Made by a program: the position numbers and the translations under genes | Part shown: positions 19,689 to 29,088 of the stretch, in pieces | Numbering within the stretch: position 1 is the stretch's first letter | How the letters are laid out: every line of letters begins with the position of its first letter | Assembly: GCF_017744155.1 (NCBI RefSeq) | Contig: NZ_JAGHQT010000010.1 | Location: 1 to 64,000 of the forward strand | DNA length: 64,000 nt | From: Endozoicomonas sp. G2_1 | Lineage (GTDB): Bacteria > Pseudomonadota > Gammaproteobacteria > Enterobacterales > Alteromonadaceae | Direction of reading: 5' to 3' | The notes under the pieces: generated by a model | Database searches by the model: none | Told to the model about the DNA's origin: nothing | The model's input: only the letters and a program-made list of their open reading frames with translations

Positions 19689-20034
19689 CAGTTCTATGAC
19701 ACACTACTTCGAGAAAGCTACATAAGCAACTAACGCCCGCCTAAGCAGCACAAAAAGCTTGGCTAAAATATGAGTCTAGCGACCGGAGTAACTGTCAGTA
19801 CTTTTACATGAAACAAACTCGCAAACAGTAATTGAGCCACTCAAAACCGCCATAACAAAAACAGCAAAGATACTAACCAATAAATATTTGCTGACTTCAC
19901 GAATGTTAACCGCTTTATCTTCAATCGTAACAAAACTACGACAATTAAATTCAAGAAACCCGTTTTAGCGATGAAAAAACTTCGTACTTGGTACTAGTAG
20001 CGTATTAATTTCAACTTATCAGCTGCAGATACAA
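19689..20034. other. Intergenic region between the XRE gene and the TolC-like gene
   Basis: About 350 bp with no gene recognised on either strand. No clear terminator for the minus-strand export operon that ends at 20035 was found. Confidence 0.4.
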
Positions 20035-21489
20035 CTATACCTGATTCAAGGTACCAGTAATCAGCAACACGTGAATTTCTGATTTTAGTAAATCAACGCT
20101 AGCTGCAATAGCTGAAAGTTTGGCTTGAATCGCTGACGCTTCGCGGCTGTTCAAAACAAACAAATCGCTGTCACCTACTCTAAAGCGAGTTAATTCCTGT
20201 TTGAGTAGTTCGTTGGCGACTTCTGCTTGTTGCTGGTTGAGCTTTAATACCGTTTTCCCATAGTTGTAGCTCGTTAGAGCGGTCAGTACATCTCGCTCTA
20301 ATTCGCTGACTAAGTTGACCAAAGCAAAATTCAGCTCGTTAATTTTTTCACGAGCTTGTGAGCGTTTGGCTTTTGCTGCACGCACACCAAGAGGCATTGA
20401 AAACGCTAACTCTATTTTGCCCTCGGTGCCGGTTAACGTGTCGCTGCCACTGCCAACATCACGTGCTAGTTTTAGCTCTAAATCGAGCTTGGGTTTTAGT
20501 CCCTCAGCAGATAACCGTTCATTGTTGCGAGCGCGGTCGATCTCGGCTTTGAGCACCTTAACATTTGGGTGTTGGTAAACTTTTTGAGTCAAATCTTCTG
20601 CGTTGTGGCTTTGCAGAGAAAATGGCCAGTGAATATCACTTGCCGACAGTGCCGGAATGTCTTCAACATCTCGCATGTTGCCGTGCTGGTCACGCCAATA
20701 AAAAACCAATTCTTGTTTTGCCAGCGCCAATGCGCGTTTGGCTCGTTGTTCACTAAGCTGCCTGCTCAGTAAGGTCGCATTAAACTCAGTTAAGTTTATT
20801 TTAGCTAAATCGCCATTGGCAACTCGGGTTTCAATCCCCGCTAAACGCGCTTCAGTAGCTTCAACAAGCTCAGAAACAACAAGCAACTGCAAACTTGCTT
20901 GATACCAGTTTAAGTAAGCCGAAAGCCCTTTGTAAATGGTGTTATTGAGTACCGCTTGCTCGCGAGCACGCCAGTTTTCTTGCGCCAGTAACGCATTTTT
21001 TAGCGCCGTACGATCTTTGTCGGTCTCTCTATTTTGCAACAGTGAAAAACCAATACCAATGTTTGCTTCACCTGCTGACAAGGTTCGCAATTCGCCCTCG
21101 TACTCAGGAAAATTGCCCTCAGAAATGCGGTAGCCACCAAAAACTTTAGCACTAGTCCCTGCAATGCGCTGAGTCACTTTTTGATCAATATACTGGCCGT
21201 CGTAATAGCCACTTGGCCTTAATATTGTCGATTGACTAACCACAGGATCAAACGCGGCAGCTAAGCGAATCTCTTCCAAATTTACCTGTTTACGCTTAGC
21301 GGCAACTTCGTGCAATTTCGGGTGAAAGTGCTTGATAGCCTCAATAATATCAGCCGCTTGTAAGGTTTCTTGGGCATAGCTTTGCACCAAAAACACCGGT
21401 GTAATCGCTATTGCGATGGCAAGTGCTCGAGCGCGGATGATCAATCTAGGTTTACTAAGCTCCTTATGCGCTAAAACGCTAGTTTGCAT
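20035..21489 (-). CDS. TolC-family outer membrane protein
   Basis: An outer-membrane efflux channel of 484 aa. A signal peptide precedes SYAQETLQAADIIEAIK. Two long alpha-helical repeats follow, with typical heptad-rich segments such as LSRQLSEQRAKRALALAKQE and QQQAEVANELLKQELTRFRVGDSDLFVLNSRE. The start is ATG 21489, preceded at 6 nt by a perfect AAGGAG; the frame is open further upstream without a better site. It overlaps the stop of the HlyD gene by 11 bp, so it is the third gene of a tripartite export operon. Confidence 0.9.
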   Translation of the reverse strand: MQTSVLAHKELSKPRLIIRARALAIAIAITPVFLVQSYAQETLQAADIIEAIKHFHPKLHEVAAKRKQVNLEEIRLAAAFDPVVSQSTILRPSGYYDGQYIDQKVTQRIAGTSAKVFGGYRISEGNFPEYEGELRTLSAGEANIGIGFSLLQNRETDKDRTALKNALLAQENWRAREQAVLNNTIYKGLSAYLNWYQASLQLLVVSELVEATEARLAGIETRVANGDLAKINLTEFNATLLSRQLSEQRAKRALALAKQELVFYWRDQHGNMRDVEDIPALSASDIHWPFSLQSHNAEDLTQKVYQHPNVKVLKAEIDRARNNERLSAEGLKPKLDLELKLARDVGSGSDTLTGTEGKIELAFSMPLGVRAAKAKRSQAREKINELNFALVNLVSELERDVLTALTSYNYGKTVLKLNQQQAEVANELLKQELTRFRVGDSDLFVLNSREASAIQAKLSAIAASVDLLKSEIHVLLITGTLNQV

Positions 21490-22504
21490 TTGCCGCTCCT
21501 TGTGCGCGCTTGGGCGGGAAGTTATTGAGCTGACGCCAAATTTCATAACCTAATTTCACTTCTTCTAGTAACACCCAACCTTTAACCCGGCTACCAAGTC
21601 TCACGTAATTTTCATTGGGCCAGCCGTAATCGTCTGGATCTGGGCTTACCCAAACATTGAATTGACCATTCTGATCTGCCACCGGCTCTACGAAATCAAC
21701 AATACCGCCAAAGGTGCCTAACGCGATATCTGGTGCGCCGCTAAACTGAAATACTGGCCAACCTTCAAACTGTAACCGTACTTTGCGCCCTTTCATCACT
21801 AATGGTGCATCCAAACCGCTCACTTTCATTACTACTGAACGTTGAACGCCGTCAGGAATAAACCAAGCCAACACTTCACCCGATTTAACAAAGGTTGAAT
21901 TACCAGCAGACACTAAACGCAAAATAGTGCCATTTTGTGGTGCTACTTTGGTTTGAATGGATTGGCGAGCCAACGAAACGCTAATTTCACTGACTTTAGC
22001 CTCAGATGATGAGGCCTTAGCAATTAAATCGTCGAGGCGAATTTCAACCATTTCTAAATCACGCTGCGATACTAAACCTTCGCCAAGTAACACCTTTTGA
22101 CGCGCTAGGTTGCTCTCTACTTTCGTGATTGCCGACAAATTGGCTTGGTGGCGCTGCTTTGCTGCCATTAATTGTGATTGCAAACGCTCTACTAACGCTT
22201 TGTCGCGGTCAATTAGCGTGACAATTGGGTCTCCCGCTTTTACTCGCTGACCTTCACGGACATGCCACTCTTGTATTTGGCCATCAACCAACGCCGAAAT
22301 TGCCTGAGTTCGGTCGCGAGGATCCAATGTGTTCACTTCGCCCGAACCTTGCGCGGTTTGTACCCATGGCGTTAACGCCAACAACGCAAAAATAACTATG
22401 GTGATAACAATCAATAGTATCGCCGCCACTTTGTGTGGTTTTGGTACTTTAATCTTGTTTAGAGAGCTAATGCTCTCCATGTAACGCCTTTCAACTGAGC
22501 CCAT
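21479..22504 (-). CDS. HlyD-family membrane fusion protein
   Basis: A 341-aa periplasmic adaptor. One transmembrane helix lies at residues 26-46 (AAILLIVITIVIFALLALTPW), then come a biotinyl/lipoyl-like half (GQIQEWHVREGQRVKAGDPIVTL), a coiled-coil hairpin at about residues 100-165, the second lipoyl half (TKVAPQNGTILRLV) and a beta-barrel. AGGAG sits 5 nt before ATG 22504. It bridges the ABC-like inner-membrane subunit (gap of 2 bp upstream) and the TolC-like channel (overlap downstream). Confidence 0.92.
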   Translation of the reverse strand: MGSVERRYMESISSLNKIKVPKPHKVAAILLIVITIVIFALLALTPWVQTAQGSGEVNTLDPRDRTQAISALVDGQIQEWHVREGQRVKAGDPIVTLIDRDKALVERLQSQLMAAKQRHQANLSAITKVESNLARQKVLLGEGLVSQRDLEMVEIRLDDLIAKASSSEAKVSEISVSLARQSIQTKVAPQNGTILRLVSAGNSTFVKSGEVLAWFIPDGVQRSVVMKVSGLDAPLVMKGRKVRLQFEGWPVFQFSGAPDIALGTFGGIVDFVEPVADQNGQFNVWVSPDPDDYGWPNENYVRLGSRVKGWVLLEEVKLGYEIWRQLNNFPPKRAQGAANAN

Positions 22505-22506
22505 GA

Positions 22507-24210
22507 TTACTCCTGCTCCGATTTGCGCGAATTAGTGATTTTAGCAACGAGTGGTGTCTGGCAGTCTTTACCCAGTTCTATCACGCCGTCAAAACAACTG
22601 TCTTCGGGGTGCGTGGTGAAATAGAGCACGGTAAAAGGTAAATCAGCAATCACTTCTAGAAGCCTCGTGCGCTCCTCGTGTGGAATCGCGTCAAAGTGTT
22701 GATTTAAAATGACGACTTTTGGCTTGGCAATAATAGCAGCGGCCAATTTCAGCAACAGCAACTCTGCCGGCAACAACGGCGTACCAAGTGGCGTCATTCG
22801 GGTTTCAATGCCATCAGGTAAGTTACCAATTACCCGGTCTAAACCTACCATAATCAAGGCTTGGTTCATTTGGGCAATCGTCGCCTGTGGCGCAGACATT
22901 CTCAGGTAGTCTTGAATCGTACATTCAACAATTAATGAGCGGTCAACCATGCTGATCATTTGCCTAAGTTCAAAGGTGTCGTAATCAGAAAACTCCAATG
23001 AACCGAGCTTTATCCAGCCCTGTTTAGGCTCCCTAAATAGCTTTAACAAATGAATAAACTGACGCTGAATCCAGCTAGATTCGGTCATCACGTAAACCTT
23101 AGCACCCTGCTCTATGTGTAAGTTTAAATAGCACTTGCGATCAAGGTGGCTCAATAGCAAGTCTTTGCATTCTAAACAGCCGTCATCCTCGTCGTGATGA
23201 CGCGCCGCCATGTTGGTTTCTTCTTGCGGAATAACCAAAGCTTTACCGATTTTGTCAGCTGAACCATAAAGCTCGTAGTAAAGCTTTAAATAGTATGAAA
23301 AACGCGACAAACCAAAGAAAATGCCCGACATCACAAGTTCAGCGGCAACTAACTGACCAATTGACAACTGCCCTTGTACCACTAACCAGCCGCCAAGGCC
23401 GAGTAGCGCTGCACTCGCCAAAGCGTACAACAACAAAAAGGCAACTGATTGATAAAAGGTATAAACGAAGTGACACGAGTGTTTTTCAACATAATGGTCA
23501 ATATGTTTTTCTGTGGTTTTACCGGCGTAATCAACGTGACGACTCGACTTAAAAAACTCGTGAGCAGCGGCAATGTCACTCAACCACTTTGCCGTGCTGT
23601 ATTTAGCGTGCGAAAGTTCAATCGCGGTGCGTTTAGCGCGGTTACCCCAAAGCTTATAAATAAAGTAAAACACTAATAACAGCACCATATTGAACGCCAA
23701 CAAAGCCTCGTGGTAAAACGAAATTAACGTAACCCCCACCAACATTTGCAGCATAAAGGCAAAGCCATCTACCATCAGGTTCGGTACATTTTTCTGCAAA
23801 ATCATAATGTCGAAGTAACGCTGAGTAATACCATTGTTTTTGCGCCCTTCAAAAAAACTATGGGGCGCGAGAATGGTTCTCAAGCCTAAATCTGCAGTAA
23901 GCCTTGTGTATATCCGGCGCTCGTAATACTCCATCACTCGCATCCGCAACGCACTAACAACACCAGAAACAAAAAGCGTGGTAAACAGCACCATAGCGAG
24001 AATGGTAACCGCGCGTACCGACGCAATATTGGCAATGGTATTAATTAGTGTTTGTACCGCAATTGGTACGGCAAGTGTTAGTAAACCTATGGCTACGCCA
24101 TAAACCATAACAACACCAAAAAAGCCTGCTTCTGGCTTCAATAAGCCTTTGAGTAATTTTCTGGTTCGGTTTAAATCAATGGAGTCTTCAACGGTATTGG
24201 TTTCAGCCAT
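22507..24210 (-). CDS. ABC exporter with degenerate nucleotide-binding domain
   Basis: A 567-aa protein with the fold order of a type I secretion ABC exporter: a six-helix transmembrane domain (residues 30-320) and a C-terminal NBD-like domain (350-555). No C39-type peptidase domain is present. None of the ATPase motifs survives. The Walker A position reads VYVMTESSWIQRQF (near 373), the Q-loop VDRSLIVECT has no Gln, the signature position reads LLPAELLLLKLAA (near 482) and Walker B ends VVILNQHFD without the DE pair. Only an H-loop-like TTHPED remains. The frame is intact and flanked by intact HlyD and TolC genes, so it looks selected rather than decayed. Energy source and substrate are unknown. 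Confidence 0.88.
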   Translation of the reverse strand: MAETNTVEDSIDLNRTRKLLKGLLKPEAGFFGVVMVYGVAIGLLTLAVPIAVQTLINTIANIASVRAVTILAMVLFTTLFVSGVVSALRMRVMEYYERRIYTRLTADLGLRTILAPHSFFEGRKNNGITQRYFDIMILQKNVPNLMVDGFAFMLQMLVGVTLISFYHEALLAFNMVLLLVFYFIYKLWGNRAKRTAIELSHAKYSTAKWLSDIAAAHEFFKSSRHVDYAGKTTEKHIDHYVEKHSCHFVYTFYQSVAFLLLYALASAALLGLGGWLVVQGQLSIGQLVAAELVMSGIFFGLSRFSYYLKLYYELYGSADKIGKALVIPQEETNMAARHHDEDDGCLECKDLLLSHLDRKCYLNLHIEQGAKVYVMTESSWIQRQFIHLLKLFREPKQGWIKLGSLEFSDYDTFELRQMISMVDRSLIVECTIQDYLRMSAPQATIAQMNQALIMVGLDRVIGNLPDGIETRMTPLGTPLLPAELLLLKLAAAIIAKPKVVILNQHFDAIPHEERTRLLEVIADLPFTVLYFTTHPEDSCFDGVIELGKDCQTPLVAKITNSRKSEQE

Positions 24211-24651
24211 AAGGGTCCTGCTATATAAAGTCGATAGTTCTCGATAATGCGGTGCGAACTGTAATGGAACACTATTTAAAAAGAAAGCGCATAAAAACTG
24301 TTTAGCTATTCGGTTTTATCTGACAATAAAACTTTTTCAATTCAGTTTTTATTCGTTAATTTCGATGATAAGACAGTTTTTTGTTCAAAAACATAACAAA
24401 AAGTTAAGTAAAAGCTCGAATTACGTCAATAACGGCGTTTAAGTTTATCGATAAACTTATCAAGGTAAATGCAATTCACCCCGAACTCAGAGACCATCAT
24501 AGATATTATTCATGCCGAAATAATATTAGCGAATCAAAAAGATAATAAGTGTTAAACCAGTATAGAGCACATTAACGATAAATCTGGGTTTATTCGCGAC
24601 TATGACCTAATCTATGAATTGCTGTTGCTCGTATAACGTCAACAACCATAT
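24211..24651. other. Divergent intergenic region between the two export systems
   Basis: About 440 bp, AT-rich, without a gene. It must contain the promoter of the minus-strand ABC/HlyD/TolC operon, which I could not pin down. The Fur box of the RND operon lies at its right end. Confidence 0.45.
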
Positions 24652-24670
24652 AATAACAAGAATCATTATC
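24652..24670. promoter_or_regulatory. Fur box upstream of the RND pump
   Basis: AATAACAAGAATCATTATC matches the classical 19-bp Fur box (GATAATGATAATCATTATC) at 15 of 19 positions, with a perfect right half. It ends 14 bp before the ATG of the adaptor gene, where it would block initiation when iron is plentiful. Confidence 0.72.
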
Positions 24671-24684
24671 AATAAAAAAGCGCT

Positions 24685-25818
24685 ATGTTAACAACTCTCT
24701 CGGTTCGCAAACTCTGTTTTATTTTTGGCTTATCTATCACCAGCTCGTTATCGGCACATACAACCGCGGTTGATGTATTTTATCCAAAGCCCAGTACAGC
24801 GTTTAAAACGCTTAAACTAACGGGAACGGTTGAGGCTGCGCAAAATGCTGATTTAGCCAGTTTGCAGGCAGGTGTTATTGAACAGTTATTTGTAGAGGTA
24901 GGCGACAAAGTCAGTAAAGGTCAAAAGTTGCTCGCGCTAGATGCGACCTTAGCTAAATTAACTTTAGCTGAAACAAAGGCCAGCGTTGACAGTAGTAAAG
25001 TGAGCTTGGCGGAAGCAAAACGCCTTTATCAAGAGGTGTTGGCGCTCTCGAAACAGCAAGTGGTTGCCCAAACACTCATTAACGAACGCAAAGCGGCGGT
25101 TGCTGCGGCAAATGCCGAATTAGCCAGACAAACAGCTAGCCTTGCACGCCAAACAGAATTAGTTAACCGACATACCCTGTATGCGCCATTTGCCGGCATA
25201 ATTGCCAGTAGAAATGCTGACCTTGGTGAATGGGTGACCCAACAAACTTCTGTTTTTAACTTAGTAGAGCAAGATAAGCTGCGACTCGCGCTCGCAGTGC
25301 CGCAGGAATATTACCAGTACTTAACTCATGACCAAGGACAAAATACTGAGCAAGCCTCCGTTAGCGCCTTAATTACGCCAGATTTCAACGGTGCCACCAG
25401 TTTTACTCGCACCGTTAGCCGACTCGTTGCGGTTTCTAACCAGCAAAGTAGAACACTATTGGTACATATCGATTTATCAGGTGAGCAACAAGAGCAAACT
25501 TCAGCGCTAGTGCCCGGGATGTCGGCAACTGCAGAGTTGCAATTTAGCCTCAACCAGCAAAACCAAACACCGGTAATTTGGTTACCCGAGCAAGCGCTTA
25601 AACAACACCCGGACGGAGGCAGCAGTGTCTTTGCGGTTGTTAACAACCAAGCTAAGCGCTTTATCGTTAACGTGCTAGAAAAGCGCGAACAACAAATCGC
25701 GGTAACAGGTGCGCCAGCAGAACACGCTTATGTTACATCAGGAATTGCCCTGCTTCGCGATGGCCAGGCGTTAACAATCAAGTCATCAAACACTGCAACA
25801 CTTGGCAATAAGGAATAG
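24685..25818 (+). CDS. RND efflux periplasmic adaptor subunit
   Basis: A 377-aa membrane-fusion protein of the AcrA/MexA type. A signal peptide (residues 1-24) is followed by a lipoyl half (LQAGVIEQLFVEVGDKVSKGQKLLALD), an alpha-hairpin (residues 90-150), the second lipoyl half (YAPFAGIIASRNADLGEWV), a beta-barrel and a membrane-proximal domain. It connects the RND pump to an outer-membrane channel. No TolC gene is in this operon; the divergent TolC-like protein or a housekeeping TolC could serve. The Fur box suggests induction under iron limitation. Confidence 0.92.
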   Translation: MLTTLSVRKLCFIFGLSITSSLSAHTTAVDVFYPKPSTAFKTLKLTGTVEAAQNADLASLQAGVIEQLFVEVGDKVSKGQKLLALDATLAKLTLAETKASVDSSKVSLAEAKRLYQEVLALSKQQVVAQTLINERKAAVAAANAELARQTASLARQTELVNRHTLYAPFAGIIASRNADLGEWVTQQTSVFNLVEQDKLRLALAVPQEYYQYLTHDQGQNTEQASVSALITPDFNGATSFTRTVSRLVAVSNQQSRTLLVHIDLSGEQQEQTSALVPGMSATAELQFSLNQQNQTPVIWLPEQALKQHPDGGSSVFAVVNNQAKRFIVNVLEKREQQIAVTGAPAEHAYVTSGIALLRDGQALTIKSSNTATLGNKE

Positions 25819-25821
25819 ACG

Positions 25822-28800
25822 ATGATTGAAGCAGCAGTCAAACGCGGCATCATCGTTGCGGTTATTGTACTTATCAGTTGTATTTTAGGCTTAGTTGCCG
25901 CTTTCAAAATTCCGGTACAAATGATCCCTGACTTGGAAGTGCGAACGATCACAGTACAAACTGGCTGGTCAGGAGCGACCCCGCAAGATGTTGAAAAAGA
26001 AATACTGATAGAGCAAGAGCGTTATTTGCGCAGCCTGCCTAATCTAAAACGGATGCTGTCGTATGCGGAAATGGGCGAAGCGACCATTGAGCTTGAATTT
26101 CCTTTTGGCGTCGATGTTAACGACGCCCTTATTCGGGTCAACAATGCTCTTAGCCAAGTGCCCGCTTATCCTGAAAACGTCGACCAACCGCGCCTGTTTT
26201 CAAGCTCGTTCTCTAGCAATGCTTTTATGTATTTTAGTTTACGGCCTATTGCTGGCAATCCAATGGAACTCGATGTTGATTTACTGAGAGATTTCGCCGA
26301 CGACTTTATCCGGCCACGAATGGAAAGCGTTGCCGGTGTCTCGGAAGTACGCGTTGGCGGTGGTGCCCAGCGTCAAATTCAAATAAAAGTTAATGCCGCT
26401 CGTTTAGCTCAGCGTGGCATCAGTTTAACTCAGGTCAGAAGCGCGATAAGAGCGCGTAATAGCGATGCGTCTGCCGGAGATATTGAAAGCGGCAAGAGCC
26501 GTTACCTGATGCGTGTTGTTGGTCGTTTTGAGCAACTCGACGAACTTGAAAACTTAATTATTGAACGCCAAGGCCAAGCAAATATTCGCTTAAAAGACGT
26601 TGCCAGCGTTGAGCTTGACCACTTTGAAACCCGCGGCGAATCCTATTACAACGGTCAGCGCAGTTTAAGCTTATCGGTACGTCGCGAAAGCGGCTCTAAC
26701 GTGTTGGCGATTAAAGAGCAACTGCTGCCAATTGTCGCTGATATCAACCAGCAGTTATTAGCACAAAACGGGCTTGAATTAACCTTGAGTAGTGACGATG
26801 TGAAGTACGTTAAAAGCTCGTTGGAAAACGTGTGGACCAACTTAGCCATTGGCGCACTGCTCGCCACCTTAGTTATGTTTTACTTTTTGCGTTCTGGCCG
26901 CGCGACCTTAATTGGTGTTATTGGTATTCCAATTTGTACCATTTTTGCCTTCCTCGCCTTGATGGCGTTTGGCCGTACTATCAATGTAATATCACTTGCT
27001 GGCGTCGCCTTTGCCATAGGCATGACAGTCGATAACACCATAGTTGTGCTTGAGGCGATAATGCAGGCCAGACAAAAAGGCTTAAGCAAAATTCAAGCGG
27101 CGATTAGCGGAGTTAAAGAAGTGTGGCCGGCAGTATTGGCCTCTACCACCACAACTGTGTTGGTATTCGCACCCATCTTATTTGTTGTTCAAGAAGCGGG
27201 ACAACTGTACTCAGATATCGCCATCGCCATTTCAGGGGCAATCATTGCATCAATGTTGGTGGCCATTTTAGTGATTCCGGCAGCGCTTGCCCACTTTGGT
27301 AAAAAGTCTGCGGTCGCTCAAAGTAAGCACTTTCAACTCTCGCAACGTTGGTTAAAACTATCGTCGTTTTTCACCCAAAGTCAGCAACGCGCAAGAATGT
27401 ACACCGCAGCCTTTGTTATTGGTATTTTGGGACTGGCTTATTACCTGATGCCAGCAGCCGAATACTTGCCCGAAGGTGAAGAACCAAAAGCGTTTTCTAT
27501 GATGATTGCGCCGCCAAACTACAACCTGTCAGAGATGAAAAAAATAGGTGTCGAACTTCGTGAATACTTTGGCGATTACATCAACGCAGATTCGGCGAGC
27601 TTTGACAGCGGACAAGACAATATGCCGCCGCTGGCATATTACTCGATGTCGGTATCGGTTGGCCGCATTTGGTTTTTAAGTGCGCCAGTTGATCCAGCAA
27701 ACATCAATGCCATGATGACCGCCATTACCGACAAGTTTAAAAGCTATCCTGAAATGCGTGCGTTTTCGGCGCGTGGCTCTATTATCTCGAGCAACGATGG
27801 CGGTACCCGTGCGGTCGCAGTTGATATCGCCGGTAGCGATATTGTTGAGTTATACAAGGCTGCCGAAGCGGTCTATCAAGGCGCTAATCAACTATTCGAC
27901 AACCCACAAATAAATTCGGATCCGCGCTCACTGACGCTTAATCAGCCGCTAATTCAAATAAAACCTCGCTGGGAGCGTTTAGCTGAACTCAATATGAGCA
28001 GTAACGAATTCAACTACGCCATTGCCGCAATGAGCGACGGCGCTTATGTTGACGAGTTTATTTTAAACGACGATAAAATCGATATTTTCTTATTTAGCGA
28101 TGCCGGTAACCAACAAACTTTGGGGCAACTGGCAGACTCGCCAATGTTAACCAGTAACAATCAGATACTGCCGCTCAATGCACTTGCAGACTTAGTTGAA
28201 AGTAAAAACAGCGACAGTATTCGTCGAGTGGATAGCAATCGCACCGTGACTGTTTATATTATTCCGCCCCGAGATCTCGCGCTAGAAACCGCAGAAACTA
28301 TGGTAAGGCAACAATTATTACCTCAACTTTGGCAACAAGGCCAAATTGCCCAAGGGATAAAAGTGAGTATTAGTGGCGCCGCTGACCAACTCGAGGCAAC
28401 GAAAGAAGCGTTATCGAGTAATTTTGTCATCGCGCTAGCGCTGATTTATTTGATATTAGTCGCGATATTCAGCCACTGGCGTTATCCACTATTTATTCTC
28501 GCGACAGTACCGCTGGGCATGGCGGGCGGTTTACTCGGTTTAGTCTTAGTCAATGGTATTAACGCTGGTCTTAACAGCATTGGTATTGCCAGTTTTCATC
28601 AACCATTCGATATGATTACCATGCTCGGCTTTTTAATTTTACTCGGTACTGTGGTTAATAACCCAATACTGATTGTTGATCAAACTAGGCGCAGCTTACT
28701 TGAAGCCGATATGACGGTAAAAGACGCCATAGAGCAAGCACTGCAAAAGCGCTTAAAACCCATATTAATGTCAACTGCGACCACTATTTTTGGCTTAGCT

Positions 28801-28959
28801 CCTTTGGTACTTATTCCCGGAGAAGGTACTGAACTTTATCGCGGGGTTGGTATTATCGTATTAAGCGGTATATTGGTTTCAACGCTGCTGAGCTTAACGT
28901 TCTTACCTGCGTTATTAATGGCTTTGTTGTCACCGACAAGTAAACTTTCGCAACAATAA
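25822..28959 (+). CDS. RND-family efflux permease
   Basis: A 1045-aa inner-membrane pump with the usual 12 helices and two large periplasmic loops. Typical RND segments include PDLEVRTITVQTGWSGATPQDVEKEI near the start, GVAFAIGMTVDNTIVVLEAI (TM4) and MSTATTIFGLAPLVL near the end. Oddities in the proton relay: TM4 has VDN where AcrB has VDD, and TM10 has VVNNPILIVD where AcrB has the conserved Lys (K940), so one acid and the lysine are replaced by Asn. It begins 3 bp after the adaptor gene. The substrate is not predictable; siderophore or metabolite export under iron limitation is an inference from the Fur box. Confidence 0.93.
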   Translation: MIEAAVKRGIIVAVIVLISCILGLVAAFKIPVQMIPDLEVRTITVQTGWSGATPQDVEKEILIEQERYLRSLPNLKRMLSYAEMGEATIELEFPFGVDVNDALIRVNNALSQVPAYPENVDQPRLFSSSFSSNAFMYFSLRPIAGNPMELDVDLLRDFADDFIRPRMESVAGVSEVRVGGGAQRQIQIKVNAARLAQRGISLTQVRSAIRARNSDASAGDIESGKSRYLMRVVGRFEQLDELENLIIERQGQANIRLKDVASVELDHFETRGESYYNGQRSLSLSVRRESGSNVLAIKEQLLPIVADINQQLLAQNGLELTLSSDDVKYVKSSLENVWTNLAIGALLATLVMFYFLRSGRATLIGVIGIPICTIFAFLALMAFGRTINVISLAGVAFAIGMTVDNTIVVLEAIMQARQKGLSKIQAAISGVKEVWPAVLASTTTTVLVFAPILFVVQEAGQLYSDIAIAISGAIIASMLVAILVIPAALAHFGKKSAVAQSKHFQLSQRWLKLSSFFTQSQQRARMYTAAFVIGILGLAYYLMPAAEYLPEGEEPKAFSMMIAPPNYNLSEMKKIGVELREYFGDYINADSASFDSGQDNMPPLAYYSMSVSVGRIWFLSAPVDPANINAMMTAITDKFKSYPEMRAFSARGSIISSNDGGTRAVAVDIAGSDIVELYKAAEAVYQGANQLFDNPQINSDPRSLTLNQPLIQIKPRWERLAELNMSSNEFNYAIAAMSDGAYVDEFILNDDKIDIFLFSDAGNQQTLGQLADSPMLTSNNQILPLNALADLVESKNSDSIRRVDSNRTVTVYIIPPRDLALETAETMVRQQLLPQLWQQGQIAQGIKVSISGAADQLEATKEALSSNFVIALALIYLILVAIFSHWRYPLFILATVPLGMAGGLLGLVLVNGINAGLNSIGIASFHQPFDMITMLGFLILLGTVVNNPILIVDQTRRSLLEADMTVKDAIEQALQKRLKPILMSTATTIFGLAPLVLIPGEGTELYRGVGIIVLSGILVSTLLSLTFLPALLMALLSPTSKLSQQ

Positions 28960-28972
28960 GTACACAAAATAA

Positions 28973-29010
28973 GGTACTAAGTTAATGCCTAGCCGCTGTC
29001 ACTTAGTACC
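28973..29010 (+). terminator. Inverted repeat after the RND operon
   Basis: GGTACTAAGT and ACTTAGTACC pair perfectly over 10 bp around an 18-nt loop, 13 bp after the stop. There is no U-tract, so it may stabilise the 3' end rather than terminate. Confidence 0.45.
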
Positions 29011-29088
29011 AATTAGCAATATTCTTTTCACTGTAATTAGGTGGTAGTATTGGCCGCTCACGCTAATTATTTCTCGGATTAGGAACTC

